NCBI GenBank assembly: GCA_947498765.1
Contig: CANMLG010000009.1
Span: forward strand, 94,365-158,364
DNA length: 64,000 nt
From: an uncultured Aquimarina sp.
GTDB lineage: Bacteria > Bacteroidota > Bacteroidia > Flavobacteriales > Flavobacteriaceae
Direction of reading: 5' to 3'
Shown: positions 1 through 8,077 of the stretch, piece after piece
Numbering within the stretch: position 1 is the stretch's first letter
How the letters are laid out: every line of letters begins with the position of its first letter
The notes under the pieces: generated by a model
Seen by the model: only the letters and a program-made list of their open reading frames with translations
The model's database searches: none
Told to the model about the DNA's origin: nothing
Made by a program: the position numbers and the translations under genes

Positions 1-738
1 ACTAAGAGGATTTTAGAGGGTAATGGAGCTTTAGTTTTTAAAGTTTTTAATACATTATTAACTGTGGTGCCTATGTTAATTATTACTTGGGTGTTATCCT
101 TGCTATTTAGACAGACCTATTCAAAATATGCATTTTCAAATATACTATTAAGTATTAGTTTTGTAATTATCTGGGGTCTTGTTATTTGGATGTTAGTGCG
201 TGATTTTTCAAACGAAGTGGCAGAAGTACCTGCTTCATGGTTCAGTATCTTAAATTCGTTTTTTATTATAGTATTTGCGCCCTATTTTTCGAAATGGTGG
301 CAAAGTAAATATAATCCAACGGGTCCGGCTAAGTTTGCTATTGGTTTAGTTTTGACGGGTATTGGTTTTGGCGCTTTATCTTATGGCTCCTTAGGGATTC
401 CATTAAACGCAAAAACAGCGTCAGTGAGTATGATTTTTTTAGTGTTAGCTTATTTTTTTCATACCATGGGCGAGCTTTGTATTTCTCCAGTAGGAACGTC
501 ATATGTAAGTAAATTAGTGCCTATTAAGTTTTTAGGATTAATGTTTGGCGTGTGGTATTTTTCTAGTTTTATAGGTAATTTAATGGCTGGTGTTACTGGT
601 AGCTACTTGGATCCAATTGTAGAGAGTTATGGAATGAGTTTCTTTTTTATGATTTTAATGGTTATTCCTTGTGTAGCAGGTCTTATTATGTTGGCTTTAA
701 ATAAAACAATTATCAAATTAATGCATGGTATTCGATAA
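1..738 (+). CDS. POT-family peptide transporter (C-terminal part, cut by window edge)
   Basis: The reading frame is open from base 1, so this is the C-terminal part of a longer gene. The visible 245 residues hold about six hydrophobic membrane segments. Motifs such as FHTMGELCISPVGTSYVSKL and LGLMFGVWYFSSFIGNLMAG are typical of the last helices of proton-dependent oligopeptide transporters (POT/PTR, MFS superfamily), which import di- and tripeptides across the inner membrane. The family assignment is from motif recognition. The N-terminal ExxER-type motif lies outside the window and cannot be checked. Confidence 0.85.
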   Translation, partial: TKRILEGNGALVFKVFNTLLTVVPMLIITWVLSLLFRQTYSKYAFSNILLSISFVIIWGLVIWMLVRDFSNEVAEVPASWFSILNSFFIIVFAPYFSKWWQSKYNPTGPAKFAIGLVLTGIGFGALSYGSLGIPLNAKTASVSMIFLVLAYFFHTMGELCISPVGTSYVSKLVPIKFLGLMFGVWYFSSFIGNLMAGVTGSYLDPIVESYGMSFFFMILMVIPCVAGLIMLALNKTIIKLMHGIR

Positions 739-787
739 ATTCGTAATTTAGGAATAGTTATTGAGACTAATAACTAAATTTGTTTTT

Positions 788-1327
788 ATGAAAAAAATAC
801 TTTTTATAGCGTGTTCATTCATTATTTCTGCCACATTTGCTCAGGAAATTAATTGGATGAGTATGCAAGATGCATTAGATGCCCAGTCAGAAAAGCCCAA
901 AAAAATATTTATGGATGTATACACTGAATGGTGCGGTCCATGTAAATTGTTAGATAAAAAAACATTTCATAATCCAGATGTGGTAAAGTATGTAAATGAG
1001 CATTTTTATGCCGTAAAATTTGATGCTGAAGGTAATGATGAGTTTACTTACCAAGGCAATAAATTTTCTAATCCAGATTATGTTGAAGGAAAAAGAGGGA
1101 GAAAACCAAGTCATATTTTTGCCCGCTCATTACGAATATCGGGATATCCAAGTATGGTGTTTTTTGACGAAAAAAGTAATTTAATTTTTCCAGTAACCGG
1201 TTATCATACGGCACAGCAACTGGAAATATTTTTAAAATTAATCCAATCAGACGATTATAAACAAGTTACTACACAAAAGATGTTTAAAGCTTATGAAAAG
1301 AATTTTGTAGGTACTTTTAAAGGCTGA
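788..1327 (+). CDS. Secreted thioredoxin-family protein
   Basis: The 179-residue protein has an N-terminal signal peptide (MKKILFIACSFIISATFAQ) and a thioredoxin fold with the redox motif WCGPCK near residue 48. It should act as a periplasmic thiol-disulfide protein. The start at 788 is preferred over an in-frame TTG at 761 because the ATG directly begins a normal signal peptide. The 3' end overlaps the convergent comEC gene by 11 bases. The substrate cannot be inferred from the sequence. Confidence 0.85.
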   Translation: MKKILFIACSFIISATFAQEINWMSMQDALDAQSEKPKKIFMDVYTEWCGPCKLLDKKTFHNPDVVKYVNEHFYAVKFDAEGNDEFTYQGNKFSNPDYVEGKRGRKPSHIFARSLRISGYPSMVFFDEKSNLIFPVTGYHTAQQLEIFLKLIQSDDYKQVTTQKMFKAYEKNFVGTFKG

Positions 1328-3344
1328 GTAATTTAGTTGTTAGATTTAGACTTCCCATTTGAGAACTATCATAAAAAGCTACTTGATGCGACGCACAAGT
1401 AGCTTTCCATTTTTGTACTAGATTTTTATAATTGTGTGCTGTAGCAATTATTAGTTTAGGAGTCTCTTTACATAATAGGCGCTCTAGGTTTATTTTAGGA
1501 GAGCCAGTTACTATTAGTATTGCATTTTGAACGCTTTTGGGTAAGCTGTTTTTATGATCAATAATGTGAATTTGATGTTTGTTATAGGTATAGCTATTTT
1601 TTAAGTTAGTATAACTAGCGGGTACATGCAAGCTTTTATTTATGGGGGTAATAGTATGCTTTTTGTCATTTTTAGTAAGTGGATTTTTTGAATAGATAAG
1701 TAATTGATTTGTGCTTATTTCAGAAATAATCGTATTAGTGTAATGATGATGTAACCATAATTCATTAATAAATAGAGACTGGGATTTTTCATAAAAAGTG
1801 GTGCATATAGCAATTAAAATAATTAAAAAACTACACTGATAAATTAATTTAGGTTTGTAGCATATAAGTAGTAAAAAAGCGATTATTGCATAGGTGCTAA
1901 ATAATGTGATGGGCTGTATGTATAAATCGGTAACTAAAAAGTGTTTTTGTTGTGCAACCCAATGGATATAATTATGAATGTTTGCAATAAGATAATCATA
2001 GCCTTTTGTAACAAAATAAGGAACGCTACCTAGTCCACTCCAGGTAATAATTGCAGTAGCGCACAAGAGTACTATGGTTATAATTAACATTAAGGGGATA
2101 TTTGCCACTAAAAACAAGCCTGGAAATTGGTGAAAATAATAAATGCTTAGTGGTAAAAGTCCTAATTGTGCGCAGGTACTAATACATGTTATTTCCCATA
2201 TTTTACGGACAAGCCAATTTTTTGGATACCAAAATGACAACAATTTAGGAACGCCAATAATTATAGAGGCAACAGCAACAACACTTAATTGAAAGCCTAC
2301 GGAAAATAAAGTTAAAGGATCAAAAAATAATAGTATAAAAACACTAATAAACAGCGAATTTAAGGGATGTTGCCTCCTCATTAGTAGACGCGAAAATTCA
2401 AAACAACAAAACATAGTTGCAGCTCTAATTGCCGAAGGGCTTGCGCCAGAAAACCAAGTGAATCCCCACAAAACTCCTATGATAAGTGCAGATTTTAATA
2501 GGTTGTTTATTAAAAGTAGATGAAATAATGATATTAGTATTAGATATAAAATACCAATGTGTAAGCCAGAAATAGCAAGAATATGAATTACTCCAGCATT
2601 AGCAAAATCAGTAGTTAATTGTGGAGACAGTTCAGATTTGTTTCCTAATACTAAAGCAGATGTAAATTGAATGACATTAGGGGCTAAGCTTTGTTTTTGT
2701 AAATTGACTTCAAGGTGTTTTTTGAATATATTGGATATATTTTTAAAAGGAGAGGATAGTGATTTAATTTGTTTTAAATCAGTGGTTTTTAGCTGGACTT
2801 GATGTGTGATATATTGGTTTTTTAAATAAGTTGTATAATCAAAACTATAGGGATTGTGATGGTGTTTTAAAGGGGTGAGTGTAGCAAAGCAAATAAAACT
2901 GTCGCCTTTATGAAAAGAGGTGAGCTTTGAGTCTTTTTTTACAGAAAGTAAGACGTTACCGATTACTCTTTGTTTGTTAATTGTGTGTATACTAATTTTA
3001 AATTTTTGATAATTAGTTGAAGATTTGAACCTTTTTTCAATTTCAAAAACTATCTCTTTAGGAGTGTCTGCCTTTTTTAAGTGAACAATATGATCTTTTA
3101 GATATGCTGTAGAAGTTGCTTGATGTCTTACGTAGCCAAGGCATATAAATAGCAAGCTAGAAATACTTAAAAAACATATGGTATTTATTTTTTTTAAAAG
3201 AAAGCAAAGAACGGCTAAACTGACGCAGCATAAAATTACTGCAGGAATTAAGTGTCCGTTAAAGTGTTGCGATCCAAATATTCCAATAACAAAGGCACAA
3301 CAAACAATCCAAAAAGGAAGATTTTTAGGTGTGTAAACGTTCAA
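1317..3344 (-). CDS. comEC: ComEC/Rec2-family DNA uptake channel protein
   Basis: The 675-residue polytopic membrane protein begins with a short DUF4131-like region and continues with the Competence domain. The diagnostic stretch HILAISGLHIGILYL lies near residue 255, followed by WFSGASPSAIRAATM. ComEC forms the inner-membrane pore for single-stranded DNA during natural transformation. The C-terminal part (from about residue 510) does not show the metallo-beta-lactamase HxHxDH motif of longer ComEC proteins; a short form of this kind is usual in Bacteroidetes. The only possible start is TTG, because an in-frame stop lies five codons upstream. Whether the host is competent is not shown here. 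Confidence 0.9.
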   Translation of the reverse strand: MNVYTPKNLPFWIVCCAFVIGIFGSQHFNGHLIPAVILCCVSLAVLCFLLKKINTICFLSISSLLFICLGYVRHQATSTAYLKDHIVHLKKADTPKEIVFEIEKRFKSSTNYQKFKISIHTINKQRVIGNVLLSVKKDSKLTSFHKGDSFICFATLTPLKHHHNPYSFDYTTYLKNQYITHQVQLKTTDLKQIKSLSSPFKNISNIFKKHLEVNLQKQSLAPNVIQFTSALVLGNKSELSPQLTTDFANAGVIHILAISGLHIGILYLILISLFHLLLINNLLKSALIIGVLWGFTWFSGASPSAIRAATMFCCFEFSRLLMRRQHPLNSLFISVFILLFFDPLTLFSVGFQLSVVAVASIIIGVPKLLSFWYPKNWLVRKIWEITCISTCAQLGLLPLSIYYFHQFPGLFLVANIPLMLIITIVLLCATAIITWSGLGSVPYFVTKGYDYLIANIHNYIHWVAQQKHFLVTDLYIQPITLFSTYAIIAFLLLICYKPKLIYQCSFLIILIAICTTFYEKSQSLFINELWLHHHYTNTIISEISTNQLLIYSKNPLTKNDKKHTITPINKSLHVPASYTNLKNSYTYNKHQIHIIDHKNSLPKSVQNAILIVTGSPKINLERLLCKETPKLIIATAHNYKNLVQKWKATCASHQVAFYDSSQMGSLNLTTKLLSL

Positions 3345-3467
3345 TTTATAAGTTGGTTAAAATATCTTATAAACTAAAATAGCTATAAATTGTTTATTTT
3401 TAGTGTTTTAAGTTGTTTTGTAGGTTTTTTTGTACCACTAAAAATAATAAAAGACTGTTTATGCGTA

Positions 3468-4049
3468 TTATTTGTAAAAATTCATGATATCAATATATTC
3501 CCAAACTGTATAAGGTAATAAGGGTTGAATATTTTTTTGGTTTTTTATGGCTTTACGAATAAAAGTAGACGAAATTTCCATTATAGGAGCGGACACTAAA
3601 CTGATTTTAGGATGCTCCTGAAATTTTTCAGGAATAGTGCCTTCTGAAATTCGAGGATAAACGTATAAGTGGTAGTTTTCTAAAATACTTTCGTAATTTT
3701 TCCACTTATGAAAACTTTTTAAATTGTCAGCACCCATAATTAAACAGAATGCCTTGTTGGGAAAGCGCTCTTCTAAATGTGCTAATGTATAAGTGGTGTA
3801 ATTGGGTTGAGGTAATTTAAATTCAATATCGCTTGGGTGAATATCGGGGTAGTTTTCAGTGGCTTTATATACCATTTCTAACCGGTGGTGATTGTCTAAT
3901 AACGAACTTTTCTTTTTAAATGGATTGTGGGGAGTAACTATCATCCATACTTCATCCAGATCAGAAAATTCGACCATATGATTTGCTATAGTTAAATGGC
4001 CAATGTGGATAGGATTAAATGTGCCAAAATACAATCCGATTTTTTTCAT
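3468..4049 (-). CDS. nadD: Nicotinate-nucleotide adenylyltransferase NadD
   Basis: The 193-residue protein carries the nucleotidyltransferase signature GLYFGTFNPIHIGHL at its N terminus and ISSTFIRKAI near residue 160, both diagnostic of NadD. The enzyme adenylates nicotinate mononucleotide to deamido-NAD in NAD synthesis. Length and motifs are complete. It lies 27 bases downstream of gmk on the same strand, so nadD, gmk and yicC probably form one transcript, an arrangement common in flavobacteria. Confidence 0.95.
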   Translation of the reverse strand: MKKIGLYFGTFNPIHIGHLTIANHMVEFSDLDEVWMIVTPHNPFKKKSSLLDNHHRLEMVYKATENYPDIHPSDIEFKLPQPNYTTYTLAHLEERFPNKAFCLIMGADNLKSFHKWKNYESILENYHLYVYPRISEGTIPEKFQEHPKISLVSAPIMEISSTFIRKAIKNQKNIQPLLPYTVWEYIDIMNFYK

Positions 4050-4076
4050 AATATAAGCTTTTACTTGTAGGAAAAC

Positions 4077-4646
4077 CTATTTTAAAAATTTAGATACTAA
4101 TTGAAAAGCTTCTTGTTTGGCAAGCTTTAAGTTATCATTGGTAATAATAGCGTCAAACTCTGGTGCTAGAGCTAATTCTTTATCGGCTTTGGCTAAACGC
4201 ATTTGTATTTTTTCTTCCGTTTCAGTACCTCTTCCGCGTAAGCGTTTTTCTAATTCGACTTTATTAGGCGGTTTCACAAAAATAGATAGTGTTTCTTCTG
4301 GGAACTGCTTTTCTATATTTAAACCTCCAATAACATCAATATCAAAAATTACGGCTTTTCCTGTATTCCAAATACGTTCAACTTCACTTTTTAAGGTGCC
4401 ATAAAAATTATCGGTATATACTTCTTCAAATTCTAAAAATTCGTCAGTATTAATTTTGTTTTTAAATTCATCAATAGATAAGAAATAATAATCCTTACCA
4501 TCAATCTCTTCTCCTCTGGGTAATCTGGAGGTAGCTGAAATAGAAAATTCTAAAGCTAAATTAGTTTCATTTAAAAGATGTTGAACAATGGTAGTTTTTC
4601 CACTGCCCGATGGTGCCGAAAAAACGATAAGTTTGCCTTTACCCAT
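4077..4646 (-). CDS. gmk: Guanylate kinase
   Basis: The 189-residue enzyme has the P-loop FSAPSGSGKTTI near residue 9 and the GMP-binding region SATSRLPRGEEIDGKDYYF. It phosphorylates GMP to GDP. It also shows the lid-type RLRGRGTETEEKIQMRL segment of the family. The ATG overlaps the yicC stop codon in a TAATG arrangement, which implies translational coupling. Length is normal and no key residue is missing. Confidence 0.96.
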   Translation of the reverse strand: MGKGKLIVFSAPSGSGKTTIVQHLLNETNLALEFSISATSRLPRGEEIDGKDYYFLSIDEFKNKINTDEFLEFEEVYTDNFYGTLKSEVERIWNTGKAVIFDIDVIGGLNIEKQFPEETLSIFVKPPNKVELEKRLRGRGTETEEKIQMRLAKADKELALAPEFDAIITNDNLKLAKQEAFQLVSKFLK

Positions 4647-5503
4647 TACAATACATTTAAAAGTTGTTCTTTGATTTTTTCAAGTTCATCTTTCATTTGA
4701 ACAACAAGTTGTTGCATAGGTGCGTAGTTGGATTTACTACCAATAGTGTTAATTTCACGCCCAATTTCTTGAGATATAAAACCTAATTTTTTTCCATTAG
4801 ATTCCTCAGAAGCTAAATTTTCGGTAAAATAATCGAGGTGATTTGCTAAACGGACTTTTTCTTCAGTGATATCAAATTTTTCTATGTAATAGACAAGTTC
4901 TTGTTCAAAGCGGTTTTCATCATACTTTTCCTTAAGTTCGGCAACACCTTTTTGTAGACGTATTTTTACATTTTCAAGGCGTTCGGGGTCAATGACAATC
5001 ACTTTTTCAAGAAGTGAACGTATGGATTTGATTCTTAGTTCAAAGTCTTTTTCAAGGACTTCACCTTCGGTTTTTCGGTAATTAAGAATTTCTTCAATAG
5101 CTTCGGTAAGTAGATTCTCTATTGCTTTAAATTCAGCGTCATCAATTTCTTCGCGTTCTGTTTTTAATGTGTCGGGAAGGCGTATGGCCATTTCTAAGAG
5201 TTGACTTTCATTTACATTTGAAATTTCAGAAAGCTCTTGCATGTATTTTTTTACTACGGGTGCATTTATAATTGAGCTAGAATTTTCACCAGTGACTTCA
5301 GTAAATAAGCTAAAGTCGATTTTTCCTCGGGTTAATGCTTTAGCTATAGTATTACGTAAAACAAGTTCTTTTTCACGATACTGATTGGGCATTCGAGCAT
5401 TAAGATCAAGGTTTTTACTGTTTAAGGATTTTAGCTCAATGCTAATTTTTTTGTTTTCTAATTGAATCACAGCTTTTCCAAAGCCAGTCATAGAATGTAT
5501 CAT
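4646..5503 (-). CDS. yicC: YicC-family endoribonuclease-like protein
   Basis: The 285-residue protein starts with the family hallmark MIHSMTGFGKA and ends with the conserved region SNYAPMQQLVVQMKDELEKI, matching the YicC N-terminal and DUF1732 C-terminal domains. E. coli YicC has been described as an endoribonuclease; the cellular role in Bacteroidetes is less certain. It is the first gene of a yicC-gmk-nadD unit. A TATCTTTG-type -7 element lies about 22 bases upstream of its start. Confidence 0.93.
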   Translation of the reverse strand: MIHSMTGFGKAVIQLENKKISIELKSLNSKNLDLNARMPNQYREKELVLRNTIAKALTRGKIDFSLFTEVTGENSSSIINAPVVKKYMQELSEISNVNESQLLEMAIRLPDTLKTEREEIDDAEFKAIENLLTEAIEEILNYRKTEGEVLEKDFELRIKSIRSLLEKVIVIDPERLENVKIRLQKGVAELKEKYDENRFEQELVYYIEKFDITEEKVRLANHLDYFTENLASEESNGKKLGFISQEIGREINTIGSKSNYAPMQQLVVQMKDELEKIKEQLLNVL

Positions 5504-5525
5504 TCGTAGTATATTGTATAGGTAA

Positions 5526-5533
5526 CAAAGATA
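5526..5533 (-). promoter_or_regulatory. Candidate -7 promoter element of yicC-gmk-nadD
   Basis: Read on the minus strand the site is TATCTTTG, matching the Bacteroidetes TAnnTTTG element. It lies 22 bases before the yicC start. No clear TTG is found 17-23 bases further upstream, so the call rests on one half only. Confidence 0.35.
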
Positions 5534-5696
5534 CAGAAATATGGTATTTGTAAGCTTTTTTTAGTATTGAGTTATTTGTTTTTTTAAATAATATGTTTTG
5601 TGTGTTTTTTGTAAGAAAAGTATGGCTGTTTAGTCGTTATGTATTTAGTGATTTTAACTTAAATTGTCTTGAAAACTAAATATATAAAGTAGGAGT

Positions 5697-6203
5697 ATGT
5701 TTTTAAACAAAATAGATATCCGTTGGAGTGACCTAGATCCTAATCAACATTTAGCAAATTCGGCTTATATGAATTTTATGAGTGCCACTCGTATGGTGTA
5801 TATGGGTAAACAAGGGATTGGTTATAATGACTTAAAAAAATATGGGGTAGGACCTGTAGTGCTTAGAGAAGAGGTGCATTATTTTAAAGAGGTATTTCCA
5901 GGTAAGCCAGTATACGTGAGTCAAGAAGTCTTTGCATTGAGCGAAGAAGGTACTTTTTATAAAATCCGCCATAATTTTTATGATGATCAAGGGGGTAATT
6001 TTGCTCGTGGTGAAATGATGGGAACATGGTTAGATATGAATACTAGGAAGATAATAGCTCCTCCAGTAGAAATTTATGAGCCTTTAATGGGGAAGAATCG
6101 TTCTGAAGATTTTAAAATTTTAACCAAAGAGGAAACACGTTTAGCAAATGTGCAGCCAAAGGATATTGATTTAGTTAATGAGTTGGATTGGTTTGGGAAT
6201 TAA
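5697..6203 (+). CDS. Acyl-CoA thioesterase, 4HBT hot-dog fold
   Basis: The 168-residue protein has the hot-dog fold motif IRWSDLDPNQHLANSAYMNF, with the Asp and the HLANS segment at the usual places of FadM/YbgC-like thioesterases. These hydrolyse acyl-CoA esters. An AGGAG-like stretch ends just before the ATG, which is uncommon in this phylum but fixes the start. The acyl chain preference cannot be read from the sequence. It stands alone between genes on the opposite strand. Confidence 0.85.
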   Translation: MFLNKIDIRWSDLDPNQHLANSAYMNFMSATRMVYMGKQGIGYNDLKKYGVGPVVLREEVHYFKEVFPGKPVYVSQEVFALSEEGTFYKIRHNFYDDQGGNFARGEMMGTWLDMNTRKIIAPPVEIYEPLMGKNRSEDFKILTKEETRLANVQPKDIDLVNELDWFGN

Positions 6204-6222
6204 TTGCAATAGATTAAAAAAT

Positions 6223-7113
6223 TTAAGTTTTTAGTGTTTTTTTACTCACTAGATAAACACCAATAAAAATTAGGATTGATGCAATAATTTTGATGAAGTC
6301 AATAGTGTCGGTTCCTAATCCCACAGCTATTAGTGTAGTTAAAAAAGGTTGAAAATAGATAAACACAGCAACAGTAGTTGGTTTTAAAATTTTTATAGCA
6401 TATATGTTTAAAAGGTAGGTGCCAAAAGTAACGAATACAACTACATAAGCAATGCTTAGGTAGCCCGAAATAGGAATTTCAGAAAAAGGCATTTCCAAAA
6501 CCTGCTTAAGCCCAAAGGGTAATACCATTAGTATTCCCAATAGATACATCCATTTAATAAAAGTAAAAGGATGATAAATTTGTGTTAGTTTTTTTACAAT
6601 AACCAAATAACAAGCAAATGAGGCTGCATTTATAAAGATTAAAAAGTTTCCCAAAGTGGGGTTTGGAGCTGTGGTTAGGTTTCCTTTGCCGTAAATAATC
6701 ATTAACAAGGTGCCGGATAAGCCTATGAGTAAGCCTAAAATTCGATGCCATTGCAATTTTTCTTTTAGAAATAGTACAGCAAGTAATAGTGTAATCATAG
6801 GAGCGGTAACCATCATTACAGCTGCGTTTATAGGGGTAGTTAAATTTAAACCATAAAAAAAAGCAAGCATATTTAGTGCCATACCGAAAAATGCAGCCCC
6901 CAATATACGAGGGTAGTGTTTTTTGGCAATTTTTTCCTTAGGACCAAATAAACCAACTAACCAAAATAGTAGTCCTGCACCTGTAACCCTAAATAAGATA
7001 AAACCAAAAGGTTTAATATAATGTGGCATTACATTTTTAGCAATACTAAAATTAGCGGCATAAAATAAAGCTACAAATGAAGCAGCTATCAAAGCAAGTT
7101 GACGTTGATTCAT
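6223..7113 (-). CDS. EamA/DMT-family membrane transporter
   Basis: The 296-residue protein shows ten hydrophobic segments arranged as two EamA repeats (roughly residues 8-140 and 152-290), the layout of drug/metabolite exporters. Segments such as TTPINAAVMMVTAPMITLLL and AVFIYFQPFLTTLIAVGLG are typical of the fourth helices of each repeat. Substrate is unknown. It ends 7 bases upstream of the ArsC-like gene on the same strand in genome order, so the two are probably co-transcribed, with this gene downstream. Confidence 0.88.
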   Translation of the reverse strand: MNQRQLALIAASFVALFYAANFSIAKNVMPHYIKPFGFILFRVTGAGLLFWLVGLFGPKEKIAKKHYPRILGAAFFGMALNMLAFFYGLNLTTPINAAVMMVTAPMITLLLAVLFLKEKLQWHRILGLLIGLSGTLLMIIYGKGNLTTAPNPTLGNFLIFINAASFACYLVIVKKLTQIYHPFTFIKWMYLLGILMVLPFGLKQVLEMPFSEIPISGYLSIAYVVVFVTFGTYLLNIYAIKILKPTTVAVFIYFQPFLTTLIAVGLGTDTIDFIKIIASILIFIGVYLVSKKTLKT

Positions 7114-7119
7114 TAATTG

Positions 7120-7479
7120 TTATAAATTTTCTAGATAGTTTTTTGCAGCTTCAATTGTTTTTTTAGCGTTTCCTATAAAATAGTGGTTGTCAACTTGAAT
7201 TATTGGACGCTTTAAAAATGAATAATGTTCTAAAATCAATTTTTTACAATCATCCTCTGTTAATTTTTCTTCTTTTAAATTTCGCTCACGATATAGTACG
7301 GATCGTCTGTTTAATAAACTTTCATAACTTCCGCCAAAAGCGTGTATTTTTTCTAACTCCGTTTCGGTAATTGGTTGTTCTTTTAGGTTTTGAAGCTCGA
7401 AACTTTCAGTCAAATTAAGTTCTTTTATGATACGTTTACAGGTACTACAAGTAGCTAAATGATATACTTTTTTAATCAT
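7120..7479 (-). CDS. ArsC/Spx-family protein
   Basis: The 119-residue protein opens with MIKKVYHLATCSTCKRII, giving the CxxC redox pair of ArsC/Spx-family reductases, and has the usual Arg-rich middle (NRRSVLYRERNL) and KRPIIQ segment. It may act as an arsenate reductase or as a thiol-redox protein; the family cannot be split further by eye. A longer frame begins at a TTG at 7509, but the ATG at 7479 fits family length better. Confidence 0.82.
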   Translation of the reverse strand: MIKKVYHLATCSTCKRIIKELNLTESFELQNLKEQPITETELEKIHAFGGSYESLLNRRSVLYRERNLKEEKLTEDDCKKLILEHYSFLKRPIIQVDNHYFIGNAKKTIEAAKNYLENL

Positions 7480-7564
7480 TGATAAGGTATTAAAAATCTT
7501 TAAGTGCAAAGGAAAATGAAATCAACAAGAAAAAGCATATTTTTGACTTAAAATATACCCAAAA

Positions 7565-8032
7565 ATGGAAAATTTAAAAAGAGCCTTAGAAATTACAAAA
7601 ATCAGTAGAAAAGTTCATTTTAAAATATTAAATCATTATTCATTAGAACAATTAAATATAGTGCCAGAAGGTTTTAAGAATAACTTGTTTTGGAACATAG
7701 CACATATAGTGGTAACTCAACAATTATTAGTATATCGATTAAGTGGTTTGGATACGGTTGTTGATGAAGAATGGATTGAATTATATCAAAAAGGTTCAAG
7801 TACAAAAAGAGATGCTACAGAAAAAGAATTGGAAGAGCTAAAGGTATTGCTTTTTGCAACTATAGAAGATACAGAGAAAGCAATTGAAGAAGGCTTATTT
7901 GAAGATTATGAGGCTTATATGACTAGTACCGGTTTTGAATTAAAGAATGTAAATGATGCTTTTGAGTTTAATAATTTTCATGAAGGGATTCATTTAGGAT
8001 ACATTTTAGCTTTGAAAAAAGCGATCGCTTAA
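7565..8032 (+). CDS. DinB-family protein
   Basis: The 155-residue protein has the four-helix DinB-like layout: an N-terminal helix with HFKILNHYSLEQLN, then FWNIAHIVVTQQLLVYRLSGL, and a C-terminal FHEGIHLGYILALKKAI. The His residues at about 47 and 144 are placed like the metal ligands of the family. Members include thiol transferases and damage-inducible proteins of unknown role. Function here is not known. Confidence 0.82.
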   Translation: MENLKRALEITKISRKVHFKILNHYSLEQLNIVPEGFKNNLFWNIAHIVVTQQLLVYRLSGLDTVVDEEWIELYQKGSSTKRDATEKELEELKVLLFATIEDTEKAIEEGLFEDYEAYMTSTGFELKNVNDAFEFNNFHEGIHLGYILALKKAIA

Positions 8033-8077
8033 AAATAATATAGATATCTTTTAAAAGTTATATAGTAAAATAATCCT

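Noticed and set aside
4117..4404. Plus-strand frame inside gmk
   Set aside because: It is antisense to the guanylate kinase gene and has no family features.
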